From: Teratosphaeria epicoccoides
Lineage: Eukaryota > Ascomycota > Dothideomycetes > Mycosphaerellales > Teratosphaeriaceae
DNA length: 64,000 nucleotides
NCBI GenBank assembly: GCA_021401465.1
Contig: JADDMT010000032.1
Coordinates: 62,001 to 126,000, forward strand
Reading direction: 5' to 3'
A program made the position numbers and the translations under genes. The notes below the pieces were generated by a model. The model ran no database searches and was not told where the DNA came from. It worked only from the letters and a program-made list of their open reading frames with translations. Positions 54,214 to 64,000 of this stretch are shown piece after piece. Position 1 is the stretch's first letter. The number at the start of each line of letters is the position of its first letter.

Positions 54214-54715
54214 GGTTTCTCGTTGTGCAACTGAAGAAGTTGTGGATCGAGCTCGACACTTGAGATCGAGCAAGGTCGATCGGCCAAGTGGTGAAGGATC
54301 CAAATATCTCGTGAGGTTAGATTTAAGTAGCAAGAATGTCACGGAGCGAGTCTTGGACACCAATTGCTCAAAGCTGATCTGTGCGAGCCTTGTGCCGGCT
54401 CGCTCGCTCAAGGCAGCAACCTATTTCATGTGTCGCGCTGCTAGACCAAGCCAATGACAGACTCGTTGGGCTTGTAGCTTGCGCGGTGATCGAGTGCCGT
54501 AATTCAATGACTGACGAACAGGAGGCCGGCCTGTGCACTCCTCTGTTCAAGGGTGGACGCAGCACCCGTTCGCAAGGAAGGACGGGTCGAAACGTCTCAC
54601 TGCAGATTGGTGTTGCCAGCACCGAGAACAAAGATTCCATACCTGATGGCCTACCTCTAGTCCTCGAAGCCCTGTCAAGTCCTCCACGATACAATATCCG
54701 CCTACAAAGCCCCCC
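54214..54715. other. Intergenic between DUF6604 remnant and coatomer epsilon
   Basis: About 500 bp with overlapping short frames and no motif. It holds the 3' flank of the coatomer gene. Confidence 0.45.
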
Positions 54716-55615
54716 TCAAACCTCACACTTCGGAGTAAACTTCCCCATCGCCGCCCGAAACAGTTCCCTCTTCGCCTCCAAATCCCTCAAAACCTCATGC
54801 CCCTGATCTATCTCCTCCAACTTGCCCCTGCTCTCCGCACTATCCCTCCCCACCAACGAATCCAACACGAACCGATCCGCCCACCCCGTGGCATTCGTTG
54901 GCTCCAACTCCAACGCCCTCGCCAACGCCGTGTCCGCCTCCTCCACCCTCCCCAAATGCATCTCGGAGACGGCCTGGGCGATCAGCGAGGTCGCGCTCTG
55001 CGAGCTCGGCGCCTGCGCCAACTCCTCAAACACATAAAACGCCTTCTGGTATTGCTCGCCGCCCTGCCGCATGCCGATCCACGACTCGGCGAGGTTGACG
55101 AGGAGAGCGTCTTGGGCGAAGGCGCGGGCGGACTTCGCTTCTTTGAGGGCGAGGTCGGTGCGGTTCTGGGAGAGGTGGATCTGGACGGCGAGGGCGACGG
55201 CGTCGAGGGAGCCTTGGTGTTTGGAGAGGAGGGCGAGGGCGGCTTCTGGGCGGGCGCCTCGAGCGAGAACGGCGGCGCAGAGGAGCTGGACGGTGAGGTT
55301 GTCGGAGCCGTGTTGCTGGGAGAGTTGTTCGGCTTCGTCGACGTGGGTGGAGGAGGCGGATTTGAGGTAGTCGGCGTAGACTCGGACGGCGGCGAGGTCG
55401 GGGGTGGATTGGGCGTCGGAGGCGGAGATGGCTTCCAATACCTCTTCGTGTTGGCCGAGCTCTAGTTGTGCGCGGAACTGTAGTATTTGGGCGGGGAGGC
55501 GATTGGGTTCGGAGAAGTCGGAGATGGAGAAGTCGTTGATGACGGAGGTGTATTGGGCTTGCACGAATGCGCCGTGGATGTTGACCAGCTCGCCGTCGGA
55601 GGAGAAGGGATCCAT
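54716..55615 (-). CDS. Coatomer subunit epsilon
   Basis: Single-exon 299-aa subunit of the COPI coat (retrograde Golgi-to-ER vesicles), a TPR-like helical protein that binds alpha-COP. The sequence begins MDPFSSDGELVNIHGAFVQA, then YTSVINDF. It has repeated helical hairpins including LELGQHEEVLEAI, YADYLKSASS, NLTVQLLCAAVLARGARPEA, ALALLSKHQGSLDAVALAVQ and IHLSQNRTDLALKE. It ends with SLIAQAVSEMHLGRVEEADT, ALARALELEPTNATGWADRF and LRDLEAKRELFRAAMGKFTP. Length and ending agree with the family. A TCGA/TCAA tetranucleotide repeat lies just upstream of the ATG in the leader. Confidence 0.94.
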   Translation of the reverse strand: MDPFSSDGELVNIHGAFVQAQYTSVINDFSISDFSEPNRLPAQILQFRAQLELGQHEEVLEAISASDAQSTPDLAAVRVYADYLKSASSTHVDEAEQLSQQHGSDNLTVQLLCAAVLARGARPEAALALLSKHQGSLDAVALAVQIHLSQNRTDLALKEAKSARAFAQDALLVNLAESWIGMRQGGEQYQKAFYVFEELAQAPSSQSATSLIAQAVSEMHLGRVEEADTALARALELEPTNATGWADRFVLDSLVGRDSAESRGKLEEIDQGHEVLRDLEAKRELFRAAMGKFTPKCEV

Positions 55616-55625
55616 GGCGGTGTGA

Positions 55626-55654
55626 ATCGATCGATCGATCGATCAATCAATCAA
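55626..55654. repeat. ATCG/ATCA tetranucleotide microsatellite
   Basis: About four ATCG units followed by ATCA units, 10-40 bp upstream of the coatomer epsilon start codon, so in its leader or core promoter. Confidence 0.85.
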
Positions 55655-55987
55655 TGAATTAGTGTGAAGGCGTGGGCGGTGATGGGATTTCGCGTCAGTG
55701 GGGTGGAGGGGAGCGGAACTGGTTGATGCTCCTGCCAGTTGTCTTTAGACTTTTGGCCACGTGGAGATGCGGCTCTGTATTGCTCTATTGTTATTCCTCC
55801 TTTCCATCTCCCCTTCTCCAGCTGGCTGCATGACATAATCATCAAAAGAGCGGGTCCATTGCCTTGTGCAGCCAGACGAACATCTATACGTCCGTGATAT
55901 CAATGTCCACTGTAGCACCTTGAAACCGCACCCGGCACCATCCGTCCGCCAAGCCAGTATACGCGGTTCATCATAACCACCTTCATC
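55655..55987. other. Promoter region between coatomer epsilon and the esterase remnant
   Basis: Divergent region of about 330 bp with no open frame of interest. Confidence 0.4.
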
Positions 55988-56350
55988 ATGCTCCCCCATC
56001 TATACCTGCTCCTCGCTTCCACAGCCCCGCTTACGTCAACCCACCCCCACAACCCCTCCTCCACCGTCCAAATCCACACAAGCACCTACACCGGCCTCCA
56101 AGACCCCGACTGCCCTGGCGTCCGAGTCTTCCGCCACCTCCCCTATGCCCGACCACCAGTCGGAAACCTACGCTTCCAACCACCACAGAAATTCCCACAC
56201 CACAGAAATTCCCACCCTCGCATCAACACCACCACTCCCACAACTACTCGCCATCATGCCCGCGATCCGTTTCCAGCAGACCTACCTTCTGGAACCAAAT
56301 CGGTCCGAACATCCTAACGATCGATAATGCCTCCCACCAACTCCTCACCC
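55988..56350 (+). pseudogene. Truncated type-B carboxylesterase/lipase
   Basis: Starts with a signal-peptide-like MLPHLYLLLASTAPLTSTHP and the family N-terminus: SSTVQIHTSTYTGLQDPDCP, then VRVFRHLPYARPPVGNLRFQ and PPQKF. After this the frame shifts (the neighbouring frame gives IMPAIRFQQTYLLEPNRSEH) and stops. The rest of the alpha/beta-hydrolase, including the GESAG-type nucleophile elbow, is absent. It is therefore a 5' relic of a secreted esterase. Confidence 0.75.
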
Positions 56351-58470
56351 CCTGGGTCTCCCGCACCCAATTCGGAGCTGGAGAGGCGGACGAGCGAGGC
56401 GATGCTGGATCGATTGGGGACGTCTATGAGGGATCCGGTTCAGTGGGTTGGTGGAGTTGGGGTGGAGGGCGTACGGTGATACGTACGGGGGGGGGGGATT
56501 CGTCAGATTTGGTCCTGATGGGATGGCGGTGCAGGAGGTGCGGGTGGAGGAGAGCGATGGGGCATGTGAGGGGAAGGGGGACGGTTGATGCTTATCCTTG
56601 AGCCGCATGTTGTGAGTTTCCGCCGGCTTACTTTGTCTAGGTAGGTCCGCAAGCGAATTCCTAGATTTCGATCGCCACCTCAGCCCACATTGAAACTCGC
56701 TCTCAAGAAAAGCAAGCGTCTGTCCAGGCGTCGCGGGCATCGTCACTCCACCACAATCCTTTGCATCGACCCCACCACCATCCCTTTGCATCGAGATCCG
56801 ACCCCTCCCGCAGCGTCAAAGCCCGCACCCGTCATGCCAGTCAAAGCAGCCACAAGAAATCCACCCACACCTCCCTCTCTCCTGCATTCTGAAGAAAAAA
56901 AAAGAAAAAAGGAAAACCTCGCACTTCGCAATCCCCGCATCACAACTCTAGAACCATATCCCCCCTTTCCCCCGCTCCCGATCCCCAAAACCCACTCCCG
57001 ACGCCTCCCTCCTCCTCGCCTCTCACACCCCCACTCCGACCACACCCCCACTCCGACCAAAAAACCAAAAAAAAACTCACCGCATACGAAGGCCTCAGCA
57101 GCAGCGCCGGCTCGCCAGCCCTGGACGTTGGCGACCGAGCGCGAAGCGCGAATGCCCGTGCACTCGGGACTTCCGACGGGTGACGGGACCGGAATCGAAG
57201 CCGACGCTCGATGTGGAGCAGCCACTCATCGCACGACATCCCTTCTCCCCTCCATCCTGCCATCATCGCCGCAGCGCCGCGACAGCCACGTCAAAAGCTC
57301 GAGCGCGAAGCGGTGCCGACACGCATCGCGCCACTCCCCTCCTCATCCTGCTTGCCCGTCTCCCAGCTCGCGCGTCCCGGCAACACGCGCTCGAAAAAGC
57401 CAGCCCGGGACCCCGCAGTCCCGCACCCGCGTCCTGCCGCCGGGACCTCGTCCGGCGCGAGCGCACAACGCGGCCGCACGTTCGCCCTCGGCGTTTCCGC
57501 CAGGACCGCCCTCCTTGCATCTCTCCCTCTCCCCTCGTGCCCGCCATGACACCCAGTCGCAGCTTCCATGATCGTCCGGAGAGTCACCGACGAGACCCGC
57601 GGCGTCGACGACACGCCCGGGCCCGCGAGACTGGGAGTCCTCTGCACCGCCGCGTGCGTCGGCGGAGAGGGGGGACCGCCTGGCGCGGGCGTGCACGCGC
57701 CCGTTCGTGGTGGGGAGTCGAGTGTCGTCCGCGTCCGTGGCGAGACAGCCCCATCGGCTTCACCCGCTGCCTCTCTGCCGTAAATTTCCGCGGCTGGGAT
57801 GACGCGCGGCAGGAATAGACCGGAGAAATGCCGTCCGTAGCCTCGGGTGTCCGGCGCGAGGGGCGGGGTGATGGGGATGTCGTGCCAGAGTTCGGGGCTT
57901 GAGGGAGCGGGGGGTGGGGTGGGTGGTGGTTCGAGACTGTGAGGCGGGGTTTGGAGGTGGTGGTGCTGCAGGAAGGGGAGGAAGCAGCGGTGGTGAGTGG
58001 AGTTGGGGTGGGTGCAGGTGGGGCGGTGGGTGGAGGTAGAGGTGGTGAGGGATTGCATTGTGTTGTGGTCTTTGTTCGTTGAAGGGGCCCGCGAGCACTG
58101 GACCAGGGTCGATTCTGGTCCTGCTCCGTGGCACATGTGGGATTGTGAATGGTATGGAAGACCTGCTTTCGAGAGATGTGGTGCTTGAGGTTCAATTGAG
58201 TCAAGAGCGAGAAGGAATGCAGGCGGTTGCGGAAGGATGACATACTTGTCATACTGCTGGCCACGGGACTGTCACGGCTCACTGTGTGAGACCGGCGGGC
58301 TGAGTGGATCATCGTGGCAGTCTAGTCCTGTCGTACGTTGCGAGACACCACTTTTGGTGTCATCTTACAAATGGTGGCCGCGAGCGCGGTATGATGTGTC
58401 TTGGACGGCTGATGCCACGGTCCCAAGTTGGACACAGTGGACAGACAGCTACGCCCGGCCGATCTTGAAG
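56351..58470. other. GC-rich low-complexity stretch, no supported gene
   Basis: About 2.1 kb with many overlapping Pro/Arg/Ala-rich open frames on all strands (56690-58140), a result of high GC and few stop codons. A G11 run is at 56487-56497. None of the frames shows a domain, and codon patterns do not favour one strand. Confidence 0.45.
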
Positions 58471-60007
58471 CTAAGAATCTGCGACATCCAAGTCAGCATG
58501 TATCACCTCCATGACTGTCGCAGTGCTTGGACCTACATCGTTCTTTCCGACACCCACCTCATCCTCCTCACTCACCCTCACGCCACCCACCGTCTCCACA
58601 AAGGCCAGCGGCGCGTCGCCCATCACCTTTCTGTACACGTCTCCGACCGTGCTTCCCTTCCGCATCAACACGCAATCCCGGAACACCGCCGCACGATCAC
58701 CGCTCGAGCCGGCCTCGCCACTGCCGAACGTCCCGACATTGCGGACCGGCCACACCGGGACCAGACCTAGCAGATCAGCGGCGCGCGTCAGGACTTGATG
58801 GACGCCCGTCGACCCGAATCTGTACAGCACCATGTCTTTCAGGTTCTCGATTCGCGTTTTCAGCTTCTCGTCCATTTCTTTCAAGCCGCCGCCGTCCGCC
58901 TCGCCGGCGTCGACGAGGTCGTCCCGCGTGTCCACGAACTCTGAACCGGGAACGTAGCGCACGTAGTCTTGCTTCGCCAGTCGGCGGAGGAAGACCTCGC
59001 TGATGGCTGAGCAGAGCACTATCCGCTCGGGTGGCTCCGACTTGGCGATCTTGCTGATGTTCTTGTCGGCGTCGGGGTGGTCGATCTTGTTGAGCCCGAG
59101 CACGGTCGGGAACTTCTCGTCGACGAAGGCATTGACGACCGTCTCGACGTCGTCACCACTCCAGTCCTGCAGGGGTCTCTTGGCGATTGCTGGCAGTGCG
59201 TCCAGAGTTCGTGCCACGATGGCGGCGTTGGCGCCGTAGCCCGAGAATTGGCCGCGCAGTGTTTCTAGCGGGGTGGCCTTGACGGCGGTGTGGCGCCTCG
59301 TGATGGCGCCCCACTTCTGCATCAGATTCCCCGAGATCCACCTCACAATCTCATGGCGCAGCCAGGCGATGTCCCGGTGCGGATCGTATCCTCTCGTCGA
59401 CTTCCCTTCCGCGTCCGTCGTGCCCGAGACATCGACCACGTGAATGAGGGCGTCGGCGTGACGCAGGTCGTCCAAGAACTTGTTGCCCAGACCTTTCCCG
59501 TGATGTGCGCCTGGCACTAGGCCGGCGACGTCCAGCAGCTCAATCGGGACGCTTCTGCTCCCTCGCACACACGCGCCGTGGTTGGGCTTGCACCGCTTCT
59601 GGAGCGGCGGTGGCTCACCCGGCGACGGAGGCTGATTCCCGGGGAGCGCGGTTCGCGAGCAGGCGCATGGGATGTGGAGGTAGCCCACGGCTCGGTTGGG
59701 GTCGATGGTTGTGAAGGGGAAGTTGCCTGTCGTGGCTCGTGACGGCATGCATCAGCCACTGCGGGGAGGGAGGATGTGGACGGCTGTGGCGCACCTACTT
59801 TGGCGACATCCAGAGTCGTCAGGCTGTTGAGCGTCGTGGACTTTCCTGCCGACGGCATCAGCATTCGCTCCGGCTCGGTGTGCATACCGGCATTGACCAT
59901 ACCGGAGCTTGGCTTCCCCACCTGGCGACGTCGTCAGCCTGGTTCGTATGGGAATGCTACCCTCTGCGCGCATCACTCACCAACCCGATCAACACATCGC
60001 GTGGCAT
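58471..60007 (-). CDS. YchF/OBG-family GTP-binding protein
   Basis: Translational GTPase-like protein of about 450 aa. Exons are 59981-60007, 59903-59921, 59795-59845 and 58471-59726. The introns are GT-AG (59 nt, 57 nt and 68 nt), with a 19-nt second exon. The spliced N-terminus is MPRDVLIGLVGKPSSGKSTT, then LNSLT and AKVGNFPFTTIDPNRAVGYL. G1 is GKPSSGKST, G3 lies in ELLDVAGLVPGAHHGKGLGN and G4 is GLNKIDHPD. HADALIHVVDVSGTTDAEGK and the C-terminal TGS-like region (GSTVGDVYRKVMGD) complete the archaeal-type YchF-related pattern. Between CACSR and CKPNHGAC it carries an unusual Pro-rich stretch. Role: probably ribosome-associated; substrate specificity (GTP or ATP) is not decided. Confidence 0.9.
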
Positions 60008-60754
60008 CGTGTTACCGCATCTCCGCCATCAACAACGTATGTATCCGCCGCACCGACATCACAAGAGTGTATTGTATGCCGATCATGATTCATCCTGGGT
60101 GGCTCGTGGGGGCAACGCGAGTGAGCGGGCCCTGCCGCCCCGGCGATCAGCCGCCAGGATCAAGGGATGTAACATATGGATGATCTGTGTGGTGGTCGTG
60201 AGGTCGTGAGGTGGTCGTGAAGGGCTTCCACACGTGATAATGTAATGCTTGCGAGTCAGCTCCCTGACCCGCTTGATCCCAAACCTTGACTGTAGTGCTT
60301 GCTACCTAATGGTGATGATAACTATAATAATAACAACAGCAATAATATAGAGGGTGAGAGCCAGTGGCTGAGCGTTGTTCGCCAGGGGTCGCGAGGTACT
60401 GCTCCATACAGCTTCGCGCCAGATTCTTACTCCGCTTCCACCTGCACGGGCCCGCCGAAACTATGTATCTCGACTGAACACAGCCAGACTGTACCCTCTC
60501 CCCCGACTGCAGTGCGGTCATCAGCCCGCGCTGCCCACCACACGGCGGAGCGCCCACCGTTCGCCCACTTCTCACTCGACGCAGGGTGTGAATAATGAAG
60601 CAGCGCAGCACCCACGACCAGAATGCATCTCCCGTGATCTGAGCACCCCACGAGTATTGCTCGGAGACTTGTCTCCATTCACCACCATCCCTCGACCTCG
60701 ACCTCGACCGACGTCGAGCGTGCTGGCTCGCCAGAAGGACGACCAGGAGGCGCC
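60008..60754. other. Divergent promoter region, GTPase / Pom1-like kinase
   Basis: About 750 bp without a supported gene. An AT-rich stretch of AATAATA type is at 60310-60350. A minus-strand open frame (60306-61070) is antisense to the kinase N-terminus and has no motif. Confidence 0.5.
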
Positions 60755-63700
60755 ATGGATATCGCCACACACTTCCAACCGCGCGTGCGGCAGCCCTCCT
60801 ACCTGGAGCGGGAGCGGGATGTGATGCCAGACGATGATTCTGGTACAGAATGTGCGTGGATGAGTCGACGACGACGATTGAGGAATGCTGCCCTGACTGA
60901 CTCCTTCGACAGTCGAGAGACGCAAGTTTCAGCGAACTCAAGCCACCGAGTCGGATACTTCCATACCCTTCCGCAAGCCATCGCTCCCGGCATCGGCCAC
61001 GAGACAACCGCCCGGGGGCGATCCGAGACCCAACGTGGGCCACCGGAGAAAGAGCACGCTCCGAGAGCATGTCAGAGTACCCAGTGGACCGAGGGAGTAT
61101 CCCGGCGGTGGCAGCAGGAGGTGAGTAGTCGGGCTTCTTCCCCTCCAGCGACCATGTGCGGCTGCTGTCACATACATGTAGCGTCTGCTGCTGACCAAAA
61201 CTGCAGAAACATCAGCATCACTTCGATCAATCACAACGCGCCTCCTTCCGTCACGGACACGACCAACACCAGCCGCACCTTCCTCCCTGAAAGCGCGTCG
61301 GAGCCGCTTTTCACGAACGCGCATGCCTTCAACAGCAACAGCTTCCGAACCAACCAGCACCGATTCCAGGCGCAGCAGCAGCAGTCGCGATTCGACTTTG
61401 GCCACAACCAGCACTCGAGCACAGATGAGACCGACAGTCCGCCCACACCCGGCGACTTCGCCCCGACCATGAACTTTGATGACTTTCAAAATTCCATATC
61501 AGATCCCAACTGGACAAGTCCCACCCTGGCCGCCTTCCCGACGCACGTCAACAGGCGAGCACTGCCCAAGGAGGAGAGCACATCGGCCGGAATGGCGGGC
61601 GGCAACGGACACACTGCCACATCGACCCTCAGCCGACCAGGGGTGGTGCGGCAGCAAGAGAAGTCTCTCGAGGAGGGCGGGTTGGACAAAGCCACGAGCT
61701 TCAGACGGCGACTGAGTACAGTCGCGGGCTCGAGGCATGCCTCAGGAGAGTCGAATGCAAGCGCGGGACAGCCAGCCGGGAGCGGACAGTCGAATATCTC
61801 CTTTCGGGCGCGACGACAGAGCGGCTTACCCCATGCTGGCTCCCACCAGCCAACGGGATCGATCGTGCAGCCCGCTGGACCCGGATCTCGACACCCTAGG
61901 AAGAGCGTGGGTCCGGGCTTGTTCACACATGCTGCTTCGGAGCGCAAAGGCAGCACCACAGAAGCGGCGACAGCTCCACCGGATGCAGCGACGAAGCTTG
62001 GGGTGGCACGCATGGGCAGTGTGAACAGAGCTAAGAGGACTGGCCCGCAGTCCTCGGTTCCATCTGGACCCGACGCCCCTCGAGTCAGCACCTTCACAGC
62101 GACCACCCAATCGAGAGCGAACAAGACCAAGAGCCTGTTGCCTTCGACCAGGACTGATCCAGACACGCCGGGTAGTGGGAAGAAGGGTGGTCAGAATCGT
62201 GCGCACACGCCATCATCGTCCGGCAACAGGCGACAGTCGACGATGTCGGGTCGGGCGAGCGGCCTGGGTGCCCGCACAATCTCACCGACTGATGCCCGAA
62301 GATTGAAGAGGCAATCGATGTTGATGGCACCGCCGTTGCCAAACACGAACCTGACCAAGGACTATCCTCTCACTGCGACACCACAAGACGATGCACCGGA
62401 TCCATATCCAAAGCCCGAGCTACCACGCATGGCACAGCCGTCGCCCAGTTTCATCCCAAGGAAGATGAGCACAACCGGCTCCACACCGTCGTCGGAGCGC
62501 GCATCCCCAGTGGGCAGGCAGTACGGCTTTCCTTTGGCGGCGGGACCTCCCGGTATCCTGACCCAAAGCAACTATGCGCCTTCTCTGAGCACCAAGAGCA
62601 GTTACCAAAGTCTGGCCTCTCTCAACACCAATTTGTCCGGGTCCAAACTCCCGACGCCCAAGGCCAGGCAGGAAAGCTCTTCGCGCACCGAACAATATGA
62701 GCGCGACGAGGACGGCGAGGTGGTGCCACCCGTGCCTGCTATCCCGAAGGCATATGAGAGCCCCATGGAGCAGAGAGACGGATTCGACTTTCACAGCGCC
62801 ATCCTGCCGAAGCCAGCAGGCTTGACCTCGAGCGATCACAACCCCTGGGGTAGCTCCGATGGACCACGGCCTCCATTGCCCACAGACGTCGCGCGTAAAA
62901 AGTCGATAGACTCTGCCAGGCCACCTCATAAACGAACGAACACCATCGGCAGCAATGCGAGCAGCAACATCGCTCTAGCTGGAGCAAAGAGCGCCAATAG
63001 AGCACAGCCAGACTCGACTGGCAGGAAGAACAACAACCTGCAACCGTTGCGCTTACCACCACTCAACTTGCCGCCGATCAATGCCCCCACGGCCGACAGA
63101 CTGAACCGCAACTTCCCGCGACCGACTGAAGAGCTCGAGTCACGGCCCGAATACGCGTCCACGCGCACTCCAGAACCGAGACGGGTGGCCAAGACTCCCA
63201 CAACGCCGATGACCGCAAGCAAGGCCTCATTCTTTACGCGACGAAAGCACAAGGACGACTACGATGGCAAGCAAACCGCGATGCGAAGTTCGAGCAGCCA
63301 CTACACGCTCAGAGACTTTAAGGCAGATCCTGATGCTCATGACAATATGACGAGATTCTATGACGACTCGGACGTGGAGCTGAGCAATCCGGCGGGGGTG
63401 CCGGTGCCGAACGCGAGACATCAAGCGATCACCCCATTCGCGTCTGGGTCACTGCCGAAGACGTCAGGCGAGTACACCAGGCTGAAGGGCCGCCCAAGCG
63501 GCGAATATGGCGACGAGCCCATCGATTTTGCGCAATATGCCAATCAAATCGCTGAGACCCTGGGCCTGCACGGCGCCGGCAAGCCGCATGGTCCACGGCC
63601 ACGAACGACCGGGGGTACCGCAAAGTCGGTTGGCACGCCCAGCTCCATTGAAAGCCCTGTCGTAGTCGTGGAGCAAACACATCAGCTGCCAGAGCCGCCA

Positions 63701-64000
63701 AAGAAGGAGGTCAGTGGCCTCAGGAGGAAGCTCAGTCTGGGCTGGAGGCGGAGCAGTAGTAAAACCGCCAACCATCCGGAACACAAGAGTAGTCCGCAGA
63801 CGCCCCACCATGAAGACTCATTCGAGAATGTTGAGAGGATGGATGAAGTGGAGAAAAGGAAGCACGCAAAGTTGCAGAAGCGACAGAGTGAAATGCCGCC
63901 GCCCAAGCTCCCCGCAAGCGCGACTTGGACAGGAGGGTTGACATTGGGGAATGTCCCGCACCTGCCGAACAACAGCAGACCAAGCTTCGAGCGCTCGGGA
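60755..64000 (+). CDS. Probable Pom1-like DYRK kinase, N-terminal disordered region (3' partial)
   Basis: Exons are 60755-60842, 60913-61120 and 61207 to beyond the window; introns are GTACAG...CGACAG (70 nt) and GTGAGT...CTGCAG (86 nt), in phase. The ATG has an excellent context (CGCCATGG) and gives MDIATHFQPRVRQPSYLERE. At least 1,020 residues follow without a stop and without a folded domain, rich in Ser, Pro, Arg and Asn. Recurring basic-Ser motifs (RRKSTLREHV, RRKLSLGWRRSSSK, RLKRQSMLM) look like membrane-binding or phosphorylation patches. A compact block GEYGDEPIDFAQYANQIAET is the best conserved-looking piece. A long disordered N-terminus before a C-terminal kinase fits fungal Pom1, the cell-polarity and cell-cycle DYRK kinase. 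The kinase domain lies outside the window, so this is inference only; another polarity or signalling scaffold is possible. Confidence 0.6.
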   Translation, partial: MDIATHFQPRVRQPSYLERERDVMPDDDSGTECAWMSRRRRLRNAALTDSFDSRETQVSANSSHRVGYFHTLPQAIAPGIGHETTARGRSETQRGPPEKEHAPRACQSTQWTEGVSRRWQQEVSSRASSPPATMCGCCHIHVASAADQNCRNISITSINHNAPPSVTDTTNTSRTFLPESASEPLFTNAHAFNSNSFRTNQHRFQAQQQQSRFDFGHNQHSSTDETDSPPTPGDFAPTMNFDDFQNSISDPNWTSPTLAAFPTHVNRRALPKEESTSAGMAGGNGHTATSTLSRPGVVRQQEKSLEEGGLDKATSFRRRLSTVAGSRHASGESNASAGQPAGSGQSNISFRARRQSGLPHAGSHQPTGSIVQPAGPGSRHPRKSVGPGLFTHAASERKGSTTEAATAPPDAATKLGVARMGSVNRAKRTGPQSSVPSGPDAPRVSTFTATTQSRANKTKSLLPSTRTDPDTPGSGKKGGQNRAHTPSSSGNRRQSTMSGRASGLGARTISPTDARRLKRQSMLMAPPLPNTNLTKDYPLTATPQDDAPDPYPKPELPRMAQPSPSFIPRKMSTTGSTPSSERASPVGRQYGFPLAAGPPGILTQSNYAPSLSTKSSYQSLASLNTNLSGSKLPTPKARQESSSRTEQYERDEDGEVVPPVPAIPKAYESPMEQRDGFDFHSAILPKPAGLTSSDHNPWGSSDGPRPPLPTDVARKKSIDSARPPHKRTNTIGSNASSNIALAGAKSANRAQPDSTGRKNNNLQPLRLPPLNLPPINAPTADRLNRNFPRPTEELESRPEYASTRTPEPRRVAKTPTTPMTASKASFFTRRKHKDDYDGKQTAMRSSSSHYTLRDFKADPDAHDNMTRFYDDSDVELSNPAGVPVPNARHQAITPFASGSLPKTSGEYTRLKGRPSGEYGDEPIDFAQYANQIAETLGLHGAGKPHGPRPRTTGGTAKSVGTPSSIESPVVVVEQTHQLPEPPKKEVSGLRRKLSLGWRRSSSKTANHPEHKSSPQTPHHEDSFENVERMDEVEKRKHAKLQKRQSEMPPPKLPASATWTGGLTLGNVPHLPNNSRPSFERSG

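Noticed and set aside
56690..58140. Many long frames in the GC-rich stretch
   Set aside because: Frames are open on all strands because stop codons are rare at high GC; composition is low complexity.
60306..61070. 254-codon minus-strand frame
   Set aside because: Antisense to the first exons of the probable kinase gene, with no recognisable motif.

Overview
The window is nuclear DNA of a filamentous ascomycete, most likely a Dothideomycete. The evidence is short (46-109 nt) GT-AG introns with CTRAC-like branch points, a fused TRP1-type tryptophan enzyme, an SREBP-type bHLH regulator with a fungal C-terminal domain, Tim9, an intron-bearing tRNA-Glu, and F-box/2EXR-type and DUF-type families common in that class. 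The exact genus cannot be read from the sequence. There are no operons; most genes are single transcription units with their own introns, and I rebuilt exon structures by hand from frame and splice signals.

Layout. 1-6.1 kb: 3' part of the TRP1/trpC gene, a BRCT plus WGR-like nuclear protein, complex I subunit NDUFB7 (four exons), and a Rossmann-fold protein. 6.3-9.2 kb: the SREBP homologue. 10-15 kb: accessory genes in poor condition (a DUF7587-like protein with frame changes, an F-box protein with one in-frame TAG, a 2EXR-like fragment), then a 14-bp minisatellite. 15.4-16.8 kb: an OYE-family flavin oxidoreductase. 19.5-21 kb: an MFS transporter. 22-25.1 kb: an unrecognised multi-pass membrane protein and a GPI-anchored mucin-like cell-surface protein. 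27-30 kb: a Sac7-like RhoGAP. 31.5-38.8 kb: Tim9, a lysine-rich protein interrupted by a TAG, a polyamine/amine oxidase, and a homeodomain factor with a probable GC-AG intron. 40.7-43 kb: an NmrA-like reductase followed by a ruined Zn2Cys6 regulator. 43.5-47 kb: two small secreted cysteine-rich proteins, about 2.7 kb apart in otherwise gene-free DNA. 47-49.3 kb: USE1-like SNARE and a Bmt6-like rRNA methyltransferase, divergently arranged. 50-54.2 kb: decayed genes, tRNA-Glu(CUC), a membrane protein, and a broken DUF6604 protein. 54.7-60 kb: COPI epsilon subunit, a carboxylesterase remnant, and a YchF/OBG-type GTPase with a 19-nt exon. 60.8 kb to the end: the long disordered N-terminal part of a probable Pom1-like DYRK kinase, cut by the window end.

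Taken together, conserved housekeeping genes (NDUFB7, Tim9, coatomer epsilon, USE1, Bmt6, TRP1, SREBP, RhoGAP) alternate with lineage-specific genes, many of which carry stops or frameshifts. No new multi-gene defence-like system is visible. The most interesting items are the repeated single in-frame stops, two introns whose length is a multiple of three and which can be read through, the pair of small secreted proteins, and the dead transcription factor beside an NmrA-like reductase.
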